In this document: positions 1 to 8,500 of the stretch, piece after piece
Numbering within the stretch: the first letter of the stretch is position 1
Layout: every line of letters begins with the position of its first letter
Virus record (IMG/VR): IMGVR_UViG_3300009034_000018
Span: 1-64,000 of that record
DNA: 64,000 bases
Source: a virus
Strand: one strand, 5' to 3'
Position numbers and translations under genes: made by a program
Notes under the pieces: model-generated
Told to the model about the DNA's origin: nothing
Seen by the model: only the letters and a program-made list of their open reading frames with translations
Database searches by the model: none

Positions 1-369
1 CTGTGCCGCTGTACCTTGTGGCCCCGTTGGGCCTGTAGGGCCTGTAGCTCCTGCTGCACCATCTGCCCCTGTTGGTCCTGTAGCTCCTGCTGCACCATCT
101 GCCCCTGTTGGTCCTGTAGCTCCTGCTGCTCCTGCAACTCCTGTTGTGCCTGTAGGCCCTGTAGGGCCTGTTACAGCCGTTCCAGCCGCCCCTGCTGGAC
201 CTGTAGGACCAGTTGCTCCTGTTGGTCCTGTTGCCCCTAATCCGACAGCAACATTTACCCACATTCCAGATGCCGCATCATATTCCAATACATCGCCGTC
301 AGCAACTCCGACCACATTTACATCTGACTGGTCTATTAATCTATCTATAACACGGTATGCTTGAACCAT
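1..369 (-). CDS. collagen-like fibre protein, 3' end cut by window edge
   Basis: A 5' fragment of 123 codons starts at ATG 369 and runs off the left edge. Residues 1-45 form an ordinary globular start ([16 protein letters not shown]), then an uninterrupted Gly-X-Y tract begins with [16 protein letters not shown] and is rich in GPT, GAT and GAA triplets. Gly-X-Y tracts in phages are usually in trimeric tail fibres or head fibres. An in-frame stop lies just upstream of ATG 369, which fixes the start. Many Thr residues in the third position are the kind that is O-glycosylated in collagen-like surface proteins, and glycosyltransferase genes lie just upstream. Function as a fibre is inferred; the C-terminal adhesin part is not in the window. 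Confidence 0.8.
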   Translation of the reverse strand, partial: MVQAYRVIDRLIDQSDVNVVGVADGDVLEYDAASGMWVNVAVGLGATGPTGATGPTGPAGAAGTAVTGPTGPTGTTGVAGAAGATGPTGADGAAGATGPTGADGAAGATGPTGPTGPQGTAAQ

Positions 370-457
370 ATATAGTGTTCCATATTAAAAAAGAAATATA
401 CTCAAGTTTTAATATTCATTAACAAACGATAAAATCCTTTGTAACTGCTATAACCCA

Positions 458-485
458 AGTATAATTTAAATAACAAAAAAATCAA
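458..485 (-). promoter_or_regulatory. sigma70-like promoter for the fibre gene
   Basis: On the minus strand, TTGATT (480-485) and TATACT (458-463) are separated by 16 bases, upstream of the collagen-like gene and at the very end of the GT2 gene. The 370-481 gap holds nothing else recognisable apart from an AAAGGA stretch. Prediction by motif only. Confidence 0.4.
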
Positions 486-1615
486 CTATTTTTCATGTGC
501 TTTTCAAAAAATTCTATATTTTTTCTTATCCTCGCAAAATTAGAGTCTCCTTCATATTTTAAGGCTTTCCTCGCTGCTTCTGCAGCCTCTTTATATCTTT
601 TAAGATGCGATAGGGCCATCGATAATCTATCCCACGGTTCATATGTATATGAATTTTTTTGTAAGAAAAAAACACCATCGAACCACTTGCATTTTGTTGC
701 TATCGTAAACCACCAAACAGCCTGTTCAAAATCATGTGTTATATATGCATTTTTCCCTAACAATATATATCCTTCTGCTCTTTTCCAATTCTCTTTAAGA
801 TGCATGCCCATAATTTGTGATGAAATATCGAATTGTTTCTTCTGTTGGAAACAAATTGCCATTTCTAAAGCTGCTTGATATCTTTCTATATTCCATTTTG
901 ATATACTTAGATATTTTTCATACCATTTTATTGCATCATCCAATTTGTTATATGATCTATAAGTCCTCGCGAGATAAAACATTGAACGAGTATCATTTGG
1001 ATTTTCTTCTATTTGTGATATAAAATTCTTTTCAGCCATAGACAATCTTTGTTTAATTCTTTGTTGATGTGTTCTCAATGTAGTATTTTTTCTTGATGAT
1101 TGTATTTTAACCCAGCTATATCTTTTTCTTTTATTTTGGCTTGCAGTTACATAATTATGCATCGCTCCTTTATATTTAATATCCGGTCTATTCCTGAATA
1201 AGCGTTCTCCAAGAAATTGTTGAGTTACTTTACCATTATTAATAATAATTTCAACAGGACAATAGATCAAATCAATATTATTATCAACATCTTTAAGTTT
1301 TTCTTTGAAAAGTGGATCTAAGACAATAATTCTTTCATCTGCATCCATAGCTATTATCCATTTTGCAGTACAATGACTTAGAACTTCATTTCTTGCATTT
1401 GCAAAGTGCCAATTTTCTGGTAGCGTATCTTTATTAAAGAGTTTAGAATGATATAATTTAATGTCAGTGTTTTTGATTTTTTCTATAGTACCATCGATGG
1501 ATCCAGTATCAATTATTACCATTTCATCAGCAACTTGTTTTGCTGATTCGTACCATCCTTCTATATTATTCACTTCATTTTTCATAGGAGCATATATAGC
1601 TAACAAGTTTTCCAC
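482..1615 (-). CDS. GT2-family glycosyltransferase with C-terminal TPR-like repeats
   Basis: A 377-residue protein starting with GTG at 1615, seven bases after AAGGA. The N-terminus has the GT-A nucleotide-sugar fold: IYAPMKNEVNNIEGW, then VIIDTGSIDGT, and the metal-binding acidic motif MDADERI near residue 92. The second half (about 190-375) is helical and tetratricopeptide-like (ARTYRSYNKLDDAIKWYEKYL, LSHLKRYKEAAEAARKAL). This is the layout of bacterial and phage GT2-TPR enzymes that transfer sugars to proteins or glycans. It sits between the collagen-like fibre gene and three further glycan-type genes, so the fibre or host surface is a plausible acceptor; that part is inference. Confidence 0.85.
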   Translation of the reverse strand: MENLLAIYAPMKNEVNNIEGWYESAKQVADEMVIIDTGSIDGTIEKIKNTDIKLYHSKLFNKDTLPENWHFANARNEVLSHCTAKWIIAMDADERIIVLDPLFKEKLKDVDNNIDLIYCPVEIIINNGKVTQQFLGERLFRNRPDIKYKGAMHNYVTASQNKRKRYSWVKIQSSRKNTTLRTHQQRIKQRLSMAEKNFISQIEENPNDTRSMFYLARTYRSYNKLDDAIKWYEKYLSISKWNIERYQAALEMAICFQQKKQFDISSQIMGMHLKENWKRAEGYILLGKNAYITHDFEQAVWWFTIATKCKWFDGVFFLQKNSYTYEPWDRLSMALSHLKRYKEAAEAARKALKYEGDSNFARIRKNIEFFEKHMKNS

Positions 1616-1633
1616 AATTTATTTCCTTTAATC

Positions 1634-2401
1634 TTAAACACAAAGTCGCAAAGTTTCTAACGATTCTTTCACCGATTTTCTTATATTTTTTGTTTTTTTA
1701 TTCTTTTCTATTAGTAGTGCTATTAAACCAGTAACAATCCCCAAAGAAGATATATTATAACTTGTTTTTATGAATGATTTTTCACCAAATGACGAAATCA
1801 ATCTTTCTTTTGGAAGAGATATAGATATATCTTTTTCGCAATCTAATATTCTAAAAGTCTTTTTTCTTACAAATGGTTTAATACTAATAATTTCTTTATA
1901 TTTTTTAGAATCCTTCATTTTCACTGTTAATACAAAAATATTATTTTTATATGCTTTCTTTATAATATCATAGATTGGTTGAGAACTCATATCTGGTACG
2001 AATGGTAAAACAATAATATCAGCATTTTTTATAATTGCCCATAATACAGATGCGATAATAGAAGAATTTTCTATATTATATCCACTAAATGATTTGAGGC
2101 ATAACAATTCAGATGACTGTGCTATTCCACAAATCCCTCTTGTGCCATTAGCTCCTATAAAGCCAGCCACTATTGTCGTACATCCTAATTCATCGTGTGG
2201 GGAGTTTGCATTTCCAACTATAACATCAAAATCTGATAGATTGTTAAAACCCTTATATACTGGTAATCCTGTCCCGACAATAGCTATTCTCACATTTTTA
2301 CCAGTATATTGTTTTTCTACATTAAATAAACCTGGTTGATATTTTATTTTATTTTTAATATATGTTGATATATCTTTTTTATTTATTTTGAATATCTTCA
2401 T
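1634..2401 (-). CDS. subtilase-fold protein lacking all three catalytic residues
   Basis: 255 residues that follow the S8 subtilisin pattern block by block. VRIAIVGTG (37-45) stands where VAVLDTG carries the catalytic Asp, so Asp is Gly43. GCTTIVAGFIGA (73-84) matches GHGTHVAGIIGA, so His is Cys74. SYNISSLGIVTGLIALL (214-230) matches SGTSMAAPHVAGVAALL, so the Ser is Ile217. A segment like the oxyanion-Asn region (NNIFVLTVK) also lacks the GN pair. No signal peptide is visible. The gene overlaps the GT9-like gene upstream by 23 bases, so the two are translated from one message. It is probably a non-catalytic binding or structural relative of subtilases. Confidence 0.7.
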   Translation of the reverse strand: MKIFKINKKDISTYIKNKIKYQPGLFNVEKQYTGKNVRIAIVGTGLPVYKGFNNLSDFDVIVGNANSPHDELGCTTIVAGFIGANGTRGICGIAQSSELLCLKSFSGYNIENSSIIASVLWAIIKNADIIVLPFVPDMSSQPIYDIIKKAYKNNIFVLTVKMKDSKKYKEIISIKPFVRKKTFRILDCEKDISISLPKERLISSFGEKSFIKTSYNISSLGIVTGLIALLIEKNKKTKNIRKSVKESLETLRLCV

Positions 2402-3152
2402 TTATGACACTCATTTGTTGTATAATTTCATAAGGAACTTTGAATGTTTTTCCACAACCAAATAATTCTAGTCTATAATTAAATGGAACAGTTTCCAGGA
2501 AGAAAATATTCTTTCTTAGAAACAATGAAAGATTAAATATTAAGAAATCATCAGTAATAATATTATGATATTTATATAGTTCATCAACTTTTCTAAATAT
2601 ATTTTGTCTAAAAGGTATATCAGCCAGTTTAGACAGGTCAAGATCTAATTTTTCTATAACATAATCTCTCAAATTAATATTAACAACATATATCCCAGTC
2701 ATTTGACTATCACAACGCGATTTTGTTTTATAGTAAAAATCATATCCTTCCCCTCTCCATATCAGATCTGCGAGTCCATAATATATTTGAAACAGATTTT
2801 TTCTTGTTTTCATTTTTCCATATAGAAAACGAAATAATTTATTTTTATTGTCTGTATAGTGAAAACCATATTTATCTTTTGCATTAGGAGAAAAATATTT
2901 TTCTTCTGTGAAATTAGGATGCAAGTTGATTATTTTATCAAATCTTTTGCTCTGAAATTCATATGGAACATTATTTATTGGATAGATCTTTCTAATATTT
3001 TTGTTATATTGAAATACTTTTTTACACACATTGTCTTTAACGATGCAGTATATATTCAAGTGCTTTTTATGTTGTTTCTTCAAGCCTTTAATGATACTAG
3101 TTGCCGCAAAACATTCGCACTGTGTTCCTAGATGTATTATTAATATTTCCAT
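2379..3152 (-). CDS. GT9/heptosyltransferase-like protein
   Basis: 257 residues. The start MEILIIHLGTQCECFAATSI resembles the opening strand, glycine loop and helix of GT9 (GT-B) heptosyltransferases, and the following IYCIVKDNVCKKVF fits the second strand of the Rossmann half. FGCGKTFKVPYEIIQQM near the C-terminus is compatible with the C-terminal half. The protein is shorter than typical GT9 enzymes (about 330 residues), so one half may be reduced. It lies four bases after the preceding gene in the same cotranscribed glycan block. Family assignment is moderate; no donor or acceptor can be inferred. Confidence 0.5.
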   Translation of the reverse strand: MEILIIHLGTQCECFAATSIIKGLKKQHKKHLNIYCIVKDNVCKKVFQYNKNIRKIYPINNVPYEFQSKRFDKIINLHPNFTEEKYFSPNAKDKYGFHYTDNKNKLFRFLYGKMKTRKNLFQIYYGLADLIWRGEGYDFYYKTKSRCDSQMTGIYVVNINLRDYVIEKLDLDLSKLADIPFRQNIFRKVDELYKYHNIITDDFLIFNLSLFLRKNIFFLETVPFNYRLELFGCGKTFKVPYEIIQQMSVINEDIQNK

Positions 3153-3155
3153 ATT

Positions 3156-3821
3156 TTATATTAATTTAAACTCTTCTGGGACTGTTGTTTCATTATTTTC
3201 TCTTCCGCTCGAAGCTCCGTCTGATCTTACTGCTCGTTGTACGGATCTTGTAATATCCATATTAATAGGTTCTGTCGGATCTTCACCTTCTGGTAATAAT
3301 TTCATATATTTTCTATATTTTTTAGGATCGCCACGAATTTCCAAATCACCTCTTTCATATCTTTCTTTTAGATCATTTAATTCTGTTTCCCCAATAATTT
3401 GTAGTTTTCCGGACTTTAGTAAACCTCGTATAGTTTTAGATTGTTTAAAGATATTTTTTCCATAATCTCTAAGAATTTCATACATTGGTTTTGCGTCGAA
3501 TGGATTTTGGAATAACAAATCTTCCTTTTCTTTTATTGTTATATTATATAATTGTGGAATATTTAGAACTCCAGGGCAAGTAGATCTTAGATATATGATT
3601 TCATCAGAATTACTTAATTCTTCAGATCTTTGTTTTAATATTGCACTTATAGTTTCAACTATTTCTTGAGCGGTTGCCATAATGCCATTTGTAACATATA
3701 ATACTTTTTTGTTTTTTATTATTTCCTTGAGCAAATCTGCTTCTTCGAAAGCAAAAGATCTCATTCCACTTTCAGTGTATATTTCTATTTTTAATCTTTG
3801 CGTGTCTAATAAAACTATCAT
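3156..3821 (-). CDS. unrecognised 221-residue protein of the glycan block
   Basis: Start ATG 3821 follows GGAG and overlaps the stop of the GT4 gene by four bases (ATGA), the usual sign of translational coupling. Residues 1-115 look like a small alpha/beta domain (MIVLLDTQRLKIEIYTESG, VLYVTNGIMATAQEIVE). The C-terminal half is charged and ends in a Ser/Thr/Asn/Glu-rich tail, more like a virion protein than an enzyme. I do not recognise a family. Confidence 0.75.
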   Translation of the reverse strand: MIVLLDTQRLKIEIYTESGMRSFAFEEADLLKEIIKNKKVLYVTNGIMATAQEIVETISAILKQRSEELSNSDEIIYLRSTCPGVLNIPQLYNITIKEKEDLLFQNPFDAKPMYEILRDYGKNIFKQSKTIRGLLKSGKLQIIGETELNDLKERYERGDLEIRGDPKKYRKYMKLLPEGEDPTEPINMDITRSVQRAVRSDGASSGRENNETTVPEEFKLI

Positions 3822-5236
3822 GATATAGTTCTCCAAATGTCTTCTAAGCGTTTCTTTGCCAACTCAGATACTTTGCTTATATTATAATTATCGATAATAA
3901 ATTGTTTTAATTTTTTATTCTTGTTCCTCGCAAATTTATAATTCTTATAAACAAACTTCATAGCATAACTAGCATCCTCTATTACTTTATCACTTATTAA
4001 TGCTGGAAATTTTTGTCCATCCCAATAATGCACTTGCATTCTTCCTGTTTCCATTTCTATAGATTTATCTACATCTATTAATATAGAGTTTTCTTTGTTT
4101 AGAAACATCGCTTGTCCAGAGCAATCTGTTGCTATAACTGGTAAATTACATAGGCTTGCTTCACAATAGGGTAATCCGAAGCTCTCGCCTCGGCTATAGA
4201 GCACAAAGGCGTCACATGCCTTATATATACTAGGCATATCTACCTCTGGTATTATTTTACTGCAACGTGCTATATGGGCTGGATTGTCGCCGCCATAATC
4301 TCTTATATGTTCTGATATGCATTTCTTAATAACGCTATTATCCCCGTGTCCTAAATGATTTCGGCTGATGATTAATAATGACACATTATCGTCACCTGAA
4401 AACGCCTCAAGATACGCTTTTAGTAAGACATCATATCCTTTTCTATAACTCCACCCAAATACGCTGACAAAGACAAAATCTTTAAGAGCAGGTTTAAATT
4501 GGTAGGGTTTGCATTTTTTTGTATATAGGTCTACATCTATCGAATTTGGAATTACGCATATTGGTTTTCTAAACCCATGCCTCACTAATACTTTTTTGCA
4601 AAAATCAGAATTTGCCCATACTTCTCTATACATATTTGCTATATCTATAAACTGCTGTGGTATCGTTTCTGCTTCTATCGTCGTGTATAATATCATATAT
4701 TTGCCGCATACCATATTACTAAATGTTGGTATAACGCTTTCTACAATAATGGCGTTTTTGCTTACTTTACTACCAGCAGAATATAATTCTTTTATTTCTT
4801 CTTCTGACAATTGATTGTGTTTTTTGGTTACTGGATCTATTCCGACTTTAACTCCAAGTTTGTTTAATCCAATAGCTAAATTTCTGTTTACTTTTGCATA
4901 TCCACCATGAGCAAGAAAGTGCCCTCGTATTTTTACTTCCATTTGTTTGTTATTTGGTTCACTTTCTTCTTCTTTAGCCATATTTTCTTTTTTCTTATTA
5001 ATGATTTTTAACATCTCTTGACCCTTATTTTGCATTTTTATTAAATTTTTTTCAAAAAGCGAATCTCCACATTCTATGATTTTAAATCCTCCTCTTCTAA
5101 GCATTCTTCTGAATCCATCTGATTTTTTTGCATCATCCAAAGAAATATATTGCAAACGATTATCTTCAAAATAAGAAACATTTCTGCCAATATCTTCAAT
5201 AAATACTGTATTTTGTGTTGTATTTATAAACTTCAT
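3818..5236 (-). CDS. GT4-family glycosyltransferase with N-terminal extension
   Basis: 472 residues from ATG 5236 (MKFINTTQN). An upstream in-frame start at 5290 would lie inside a terminator hairpin, so it is rejected. Residues 1-95 are a small extra domain with a charged linker. The GT-B core follows: VKIRGHFLAHGGYAKVNRNL (glycine loop), FGWSYRKGYDVLLKA, then the conserved GT4 C-terminal signature SIYKACDAFVLYSRGESFGL with PYCEASLCNLPVIATD. These are the nucleotide-sugar binding residues of group 1 glycosyltransferases. It is the first gene after the terminator and probably heads the operon running to the fibre gene. Acceptor unknown. Confidence 0.85.
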   Translation of the reverse strand: MKFINTTQNTVFIEDIGRNVSYFEDNRLQYISLDDAKKSDGFRRMLRRGGFKIIECGDSLFEKNLIKMQNKGQEMLKIINKKKENMAKEEESEPNNKQMEVKIRGHFLAHGGYAKVNRNLAIGLNKLGVKVGIDPVTKKHNQLSEEEIKELYSAGSKVSKNAIIVESVIPTFSNMVCGKYMILYTTIEAETIPQQFIDIANMYREVWANSDFCKKVLVRHGFRKPICVIPNSIDVDLYTKKCKPYQFKPALKDFVFVSVFGWSYRKGYDVLLKAYLEAFSGDDNVSLLIISRNHLGHGDNSVIKKCISEHIRDYGGDNPAHIARCSKIIPEVDMPSIYKACDAFVLYSRGESFGLPYCEASLCNLPVIATDCSGQAMFLNKENSILIDVDKSIEMETGRMQVHYWDGQKFPALISDKVIEDASYAMKFVYKNYKFARNKNKKLKQFIIDNYNISKVSELAKKRLEDIWRTIS

Positions 5237-5263
5237 TTTTCTATATTTATAATTCGGATATAG

Positions 5264-5298
5264 CACAAAAAAAATAAACCTCGGGTTCACCGAGGTTT
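5264..5298 (-). terminator. strong rho-independent terminator
   Basis: A perfect nine-base-pair stem (AAACCTCGG / CCGAGGTTT, 5276-5284 with 5290-5298) closes a five-base loop. On the minus strand it is followed by ATTTTTTTTG. It lies between the stop of the zinc-motif gene at 5374 and the start of the GT4 gene at 5236, so it separates two transcription units. Confidence 0.85.
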
Positions 5299-5373
5299 AC
5301 ACATTCTTTTGTACTCTTGAGATGTGTCTATCAATAAATTTTATAGTATAATATGCCTATAAATTAACTTTTA

Positions 5374-6690
5374 TTACCAATTTTCCTCAAGCATTCTTCT
5401 TTCTGAATCTTGTTCTGCTCTCCATCCTGCTTCTCCTCTTAATAATTCATTCAACCTTCGAGCACATTTACTATTTGGATCTCTTGGAACCAAAATTATC
5501 TTGTTTCCATCACATGATCTGCAAGAAATATTATATCTTCCACCCATATAACCTTCCCTGAAATCTGGATCTTGTTCGAAATCTTCATATGTCAATCCAT
5601 GTCTATCTATATCTGGATTTACATATTCTCCTCTGCCTTGACAAGACGGACAAACTTCAAATTTTGCTGGACATTGTTCTCCAGTATGTCTAATTACAAG
5701 AACCATATTGTCTTTATCTTGTATCACGCCCGGAGGATAATACGAATAATCACGAATATCTGCTTTCTTTTCTATATTTTTATCTGATTTAGATGCTTTC
5801 CCCCAACCAGTTTTGGCTCTAATCGCGAAATTCAATTCCCTGAGAAGTTCAGTGTCTTTCGGATCAGCTTTTTTGCGTTTTTTTTGTCTTTTTCTCGCTG
5901 CATTTCTTTTCTTTTTTAATTCAGATAATGAATAACCATCCCATTTGCCTGGTTGCTCGATTTTCACATCTTTCTTCCATTTTGCAGTTTTTGTTAAATC
6001 AGAAACGGATTTAGCATTTAGACCAGCAAATGGTTTATAACGATTTCCATGTAAATTCCTTCTTACCATTTTTTCTGTACACACGGGGCATATTCTATTT
6101 CCGATACCAGATGAAAGAAATCTATGATTACATTTTAAGCATACCCGATATTCTTTTTCGTCATCGCTTTGAGATGTTTTTTCTAAACTAAAAATATTTT
6201 CTGATAATACACCGAAACCACTTTCGTCTGAGTCTTCTTCTCTAAATTGATAACCTTCGGATATTGTATCTTCATCACGACCAGATTGTAATGCTCTAAC
6301 ACAGGCACGAGCATCTCCATAATCTAAACCTTTTCTCCTCATAAGCCAATTTTCAAGTTGTATTTCTCCTTTGCTTTCTAATATGCGCCTAGCTACTTTA
6401 ATATCATCAGATGATAATCCATAATCTTCTAATAGATAGTCATATTCACCGCGATATTGAGATATTTTTTCTAAGTCAAAAATAGATATAGAACTTTTCT
6501 TATCTTTTTTCTTTTTTTTCTTCTTCTTGCCTTTATTAGCTTCTCTATTTTGTTCTTTTATATGTTGTATGCATCTTTCATATTTTGCTTCATTTTCTCT
6601 ACCGACTCTATCTGTGCAAACGGCCCAAGGATTATATGGAGTTGTTTCGCTCTTAGGATACTTGCTTTTTGATGTTTTTATGATTTTCAT
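5374..6690 (-). CDS. zinc-binding protein with a DnaJ-like cysteine repeat
   Basis: 438 residues. A Lys-rich stretch at about 52-65 is followed by helical sequence. A CxxC pair set at about 184-206 (CLKCNHRF, ICPVCTEKM) is a typical zinc ribbon. Near the C-terminus (about 340-395), CPSCQGRGEY and CRSCDGNKII resemble the CxxCxGxG repeats of the DnaJ zinc domain. The N-terminus MKIIKTSKSK belongs to a leader shared with four other proteins in the window. No J domain is seen, so it is not a DnaJ. It may be a virion or chaperone-like protein; function is unknown. Confidence 0.75.
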   Translation of the reverse strand: MKIIKTSKSKYPKSETTPYNPWAVCTDRVGRENEAKYERCIQHIKEQNREANKGKKKKKKKKDKKSSISIFDLEKISQYRGEYDYLLEDYGLSSDDIKVARRILESKGEIQLENWLMRRKGLDYGDARACVRALQSGRDEDTISEGYQFREEDSDESGFGVLSENIFSLEKTSQSDDEKEYRVCLKCNHRFLSSGIGNRICPVCTEKMVRRNLHGNRYKPFAGLNAKSVSDLTKTAKWKKDVKIEQPGKWDGYSLSELKKKRNAARKRQKKRKKADPKDTELLRELNFAIRAKTGWGKASKSDKNIEKKADIRDYSYYPPGVIQDKDNMVLVIRHTGEQCPAKFEVCPSCQGRGEYVNPDIDRHGLTYEDFEQDPDFREGYMGGRYNISCRSCDGNKIILVPRDPNSKCARRLNELLRGEAGWRAEQDSERRMLEENW

Positions 6691-6762
6691 AATACTCTCT
6701 CCACTAATTTTCTATATAATTATTACAACTATTCTATTAATAATCCTCTCCTTTTTAAAAAT

Positions 6763-7563
6763 TTAATTGTTTGGAACATCATAGTGCGGGATGTTGTTGG
6801 TTCCCACGAAACCGAGATTATTTTCTATATCATACATCTTTCCGCCTTCCAGGCCATAATATTCGGCGTGGCCATCAGCACATAATGCATTAGTCTTGTT
6901 TAAGTGACGAAAGTGTGTTGTTGGCATAACGGCTGGGGGGCCTGTAATCGGTTCCAGATGAGTGCTATTTTGAAACCAATCTTCTCCAAATGGATTCCAA
7001 GCCATTGCTGCATCAACAAATACGAATAAGGAGGCTGGCTGTGGCAAATAAATGGAACGTTTAGGTCTTAAATCCCATTTCCACATATATGAAGCTGGAT
7101 CAAGGCACCATGTATTATATGCAAGTGTAGTCGTATGCTGTTTGACATTTCCCTGTGGTTTATAAGTCCCCCACTTCATCGATGGGCACCAAAATTGCTC
7201 TAGGCTATAATCACAGTATTTTAGAAATGGGCTATGCCTTGTATCAACTGGATCAGTATTAGTTCCCCAAAAATATGTGATTACTCCTGGTTCGGGATAG
7301 TTAGGTTTAGCTCCTGGCCAAAATGATTCTTTATTGTTGGCGTGATACGAACCCATGGATCGACCAAGACCGTTAAGATGAGCCATACAATAAGCCCGCT
7401 TGGCCAATTCCTTAGCTATGTATAGACTTGGTGCAATGATCGCTGCCAATAAAGTGATAATGCATATTACAAGTATGAGTTCTGTGAGAGTGAAACCTGT
7501 TTTACGCCGTCTTTGATTCTGAATATTTTTTGTAATATATGCTTTATCCCAATTTGCAAACAT
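6763..7563 (-). CDS. type II pseudopilin, DUF1559 / H-X9-DG type
   Basis: 266 residues with a prepilin signal: a basic start, then the cleavage and N-methylation motif GFTLTELILVICIITLLAAI (residues about 23-42), with Glu at +5. Downstream are features of the DUF1559 family: HLNGLGRSMGSYH, a FWCPSMK motif, and HLNKTNALCADGHAEYY at about 219-235, matching the H-X9-DG C-terminal box. DUF1559 pseudopilins are abundant in Planctomycetes, Lentisphaerae and Verrucomicrobia and are not phage core genes. The gene is visibly richer in G+C than its neighbours, which suggests recent transfer from a host. In a host cell it would need a prepilin peptidase. Its use to the phage is unknown. Confidence 0.85.
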   Translation of the reverse strand: MFANWDKAYITKNIQNQRRRKTGFTLTELILVICIITLLAAIIAPSLYIAKELAKRAYCMAHLNGLGRSMGSYHANNKESFWPGAKPNYPEPGVITYFWGTNTDPVDTRHSPFLKYCDYSLEQFWCPSMKWGTYKPQGNVKQHTTTLAYNTWCLDPASYMWKWDLRPKRSIYLPQPASLFVFVDAAMAWNPFGEDWFQNSTHLEPITGPPAVMPTTHFRHLNKTNALCADGHAEYYGLEGGKMYDIENNLGFVGTNNIPHYDVPNN

Positions 7564-7579
7564 GATAGTTTTGGTTGTG

Positions 7580-8140
7580 TTATCTAATATATTTTTTTAA
7601 TAGTCCTTTTCTCTGCAAAAATCTAATTAAAGCCGAACCAGTAATCAATTCTATATATTCTTTTTCTGCTCCCCCTGTTGGATATTCCGTATAATAATCT
7701 CCTGGTTCTACAGAATGTAAACCTCTTTCTTCTGCTTGCATTTCCCATCCGACATCATATTCTTCAGGTCTTTGCTCCCAACCACTAGGAGGTTCTGTAG
7801 ATCCTGGACATCCTTTTATTTTGACTAACATTCCGTGATTACGTATATCATTTACAGAAACACCTTCACCCCACGATTTACCAAGCTTTTCTCTAATATG
7901 ATGTAACATAGCATTCACTGCGCTTCCTAAGTTTTCTTTATCAGTAGCAAAAGACAATTCTGCACACACTTCTTCTATATCTAATCCTGCTGCTGCATAT
8001 TCACTGCCATAGGCATCTTGAACAAACTGTCCCACAGAAGGAAATAGTCCTATTTCGCCAATAGATGGAGCATGATCAATAATAGTACCGTGATATAAAC
8101 TCCTGTCTGCTATTTTTCTAATTTTATTATACCAATTCAT
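7580..8140 (-). CDS. ADP-ribosyltransferase-like protein with YHGT motif
   Basis: 186 residues. After the leader MNWYNKIRKIADR comes SLYHGTIIDHAPSIGEIGLF (14-33), the His-Gly-Thr strand and following GL loop typical of the ART/KptA/PARP-like fold. LSFATDKENLGSAVNAMLHH (62-81) fits the second core strand-helix. EYIELITGSAL near the C-terminus could supply the acidic residue. Such enzymes use NAD+ to modify proteins or nucleic acids and release nicotinamide. Residues 1-18 are almost identical to those of the next gene although the bodies differ. Fold assignment is moderate and activity is unproven. Confidence 0.55.
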   Translation of the reverse strand: MNWYNKIRKIADRSLYHGTIIDHAPSIGEIGLFPSVGQFVQDAYGSEYAAAGLDIEEVCAELSFATDKENLGSAVNAMLHHIREKLGKSWGEGVSVNDIRNHGMLVKIKGCPGSTEPPSGWEQRPEEYDVGWEMQAEERGLHSVEPGDYYTEYPTGGAEKEYIELITGSALIRFLQRKGLLKKYIR

Positions 8141-8497
8141 TTATTCTTCCCAAGTATATTGTGGATATTCTTCCATTTTTCCAAAAACAATTTCTGGAAT
8201 ATCATCCCCCCATTGATCAGCAGTTATATCTAATATCTTTACACCGTCTGGTGTCCAAACATCTAACCATGCATGGCGGTTCCCATTAAAAAACCCAAAC
8301 TGCACAGCGCAAATAATACCCAGATCAGTTAAATTTTTTTGTAACTCATAAGAAGCATCTAAACATTTATCTTGGTTAGAACAATTCGGATATTTAGAAC
8401 GTATGCGTTTTGCTTCTTGTAAAGCAATCTGTTCTACTGGCTGACCGTGATATAAACTCTTGTCTGCTATCTTTTTAATTTTATTATACCAATTCAT
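8141..8497 (-). CDS. papain/transglutaminase-like cysteine-enzyme fold protein
   Basis: 118 residues directly abutting the ART-like gene. Residues 1-18 (MNWYNKIKKIADKSLYHG) repeat that gene's leader. The body shows Cys45 at the start of a helix (CLDASYELQKNL), His75 in NRHAWLDVW and Asp90 in ILDITADQW. This Cys-His-Asp order and spacing suits a minimal papain-like or transglutaminase-like domain. It could be a small protease, deamidase or amide hydrolase. No close family is recognised, so the enzymatic call is an inference from motif order. Confidence 0.5.
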   Translation of the reverse strand: MNWYNKIKKIADKSLYHGQPVEQIALQEAKRIRSKYPNCSNQDKCLDASYELQKNLTDLGIICAVQFGFFNGNRHAWLDVWTPDGVKILDITADQWGDDIPEIVFGKMEEYPQYTWEE

Positions 8498-8500
8498 TAT

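Noticed and set aside
40-240. Short tandem repeats resembling a CRISPR array
   Set aside because: Repeat units are 18- to 45-base coding repeats without unique spacers; explained by collagen-like triplets.
16-364. Plus-strand ORFs across the first 360 bases
   Set aside because: They are Cys/Pro-rich shadows of the Gly-X-Y repeat that reads sensibly only on the minus strand.
5236-5290. Upstream in-frame start of the GT4 gene
   Set aside because: It would lie within a strong terminator stem and has no ribosome site; ATG 5236 is preferred.
6763-7563. Pseudopilin as evidence that the window is bacterial chromosome
   Set aside because: It is a single gene embedded in continuous phage-type operons with terminase, portal and capsid genes on both sides of the accessory region.
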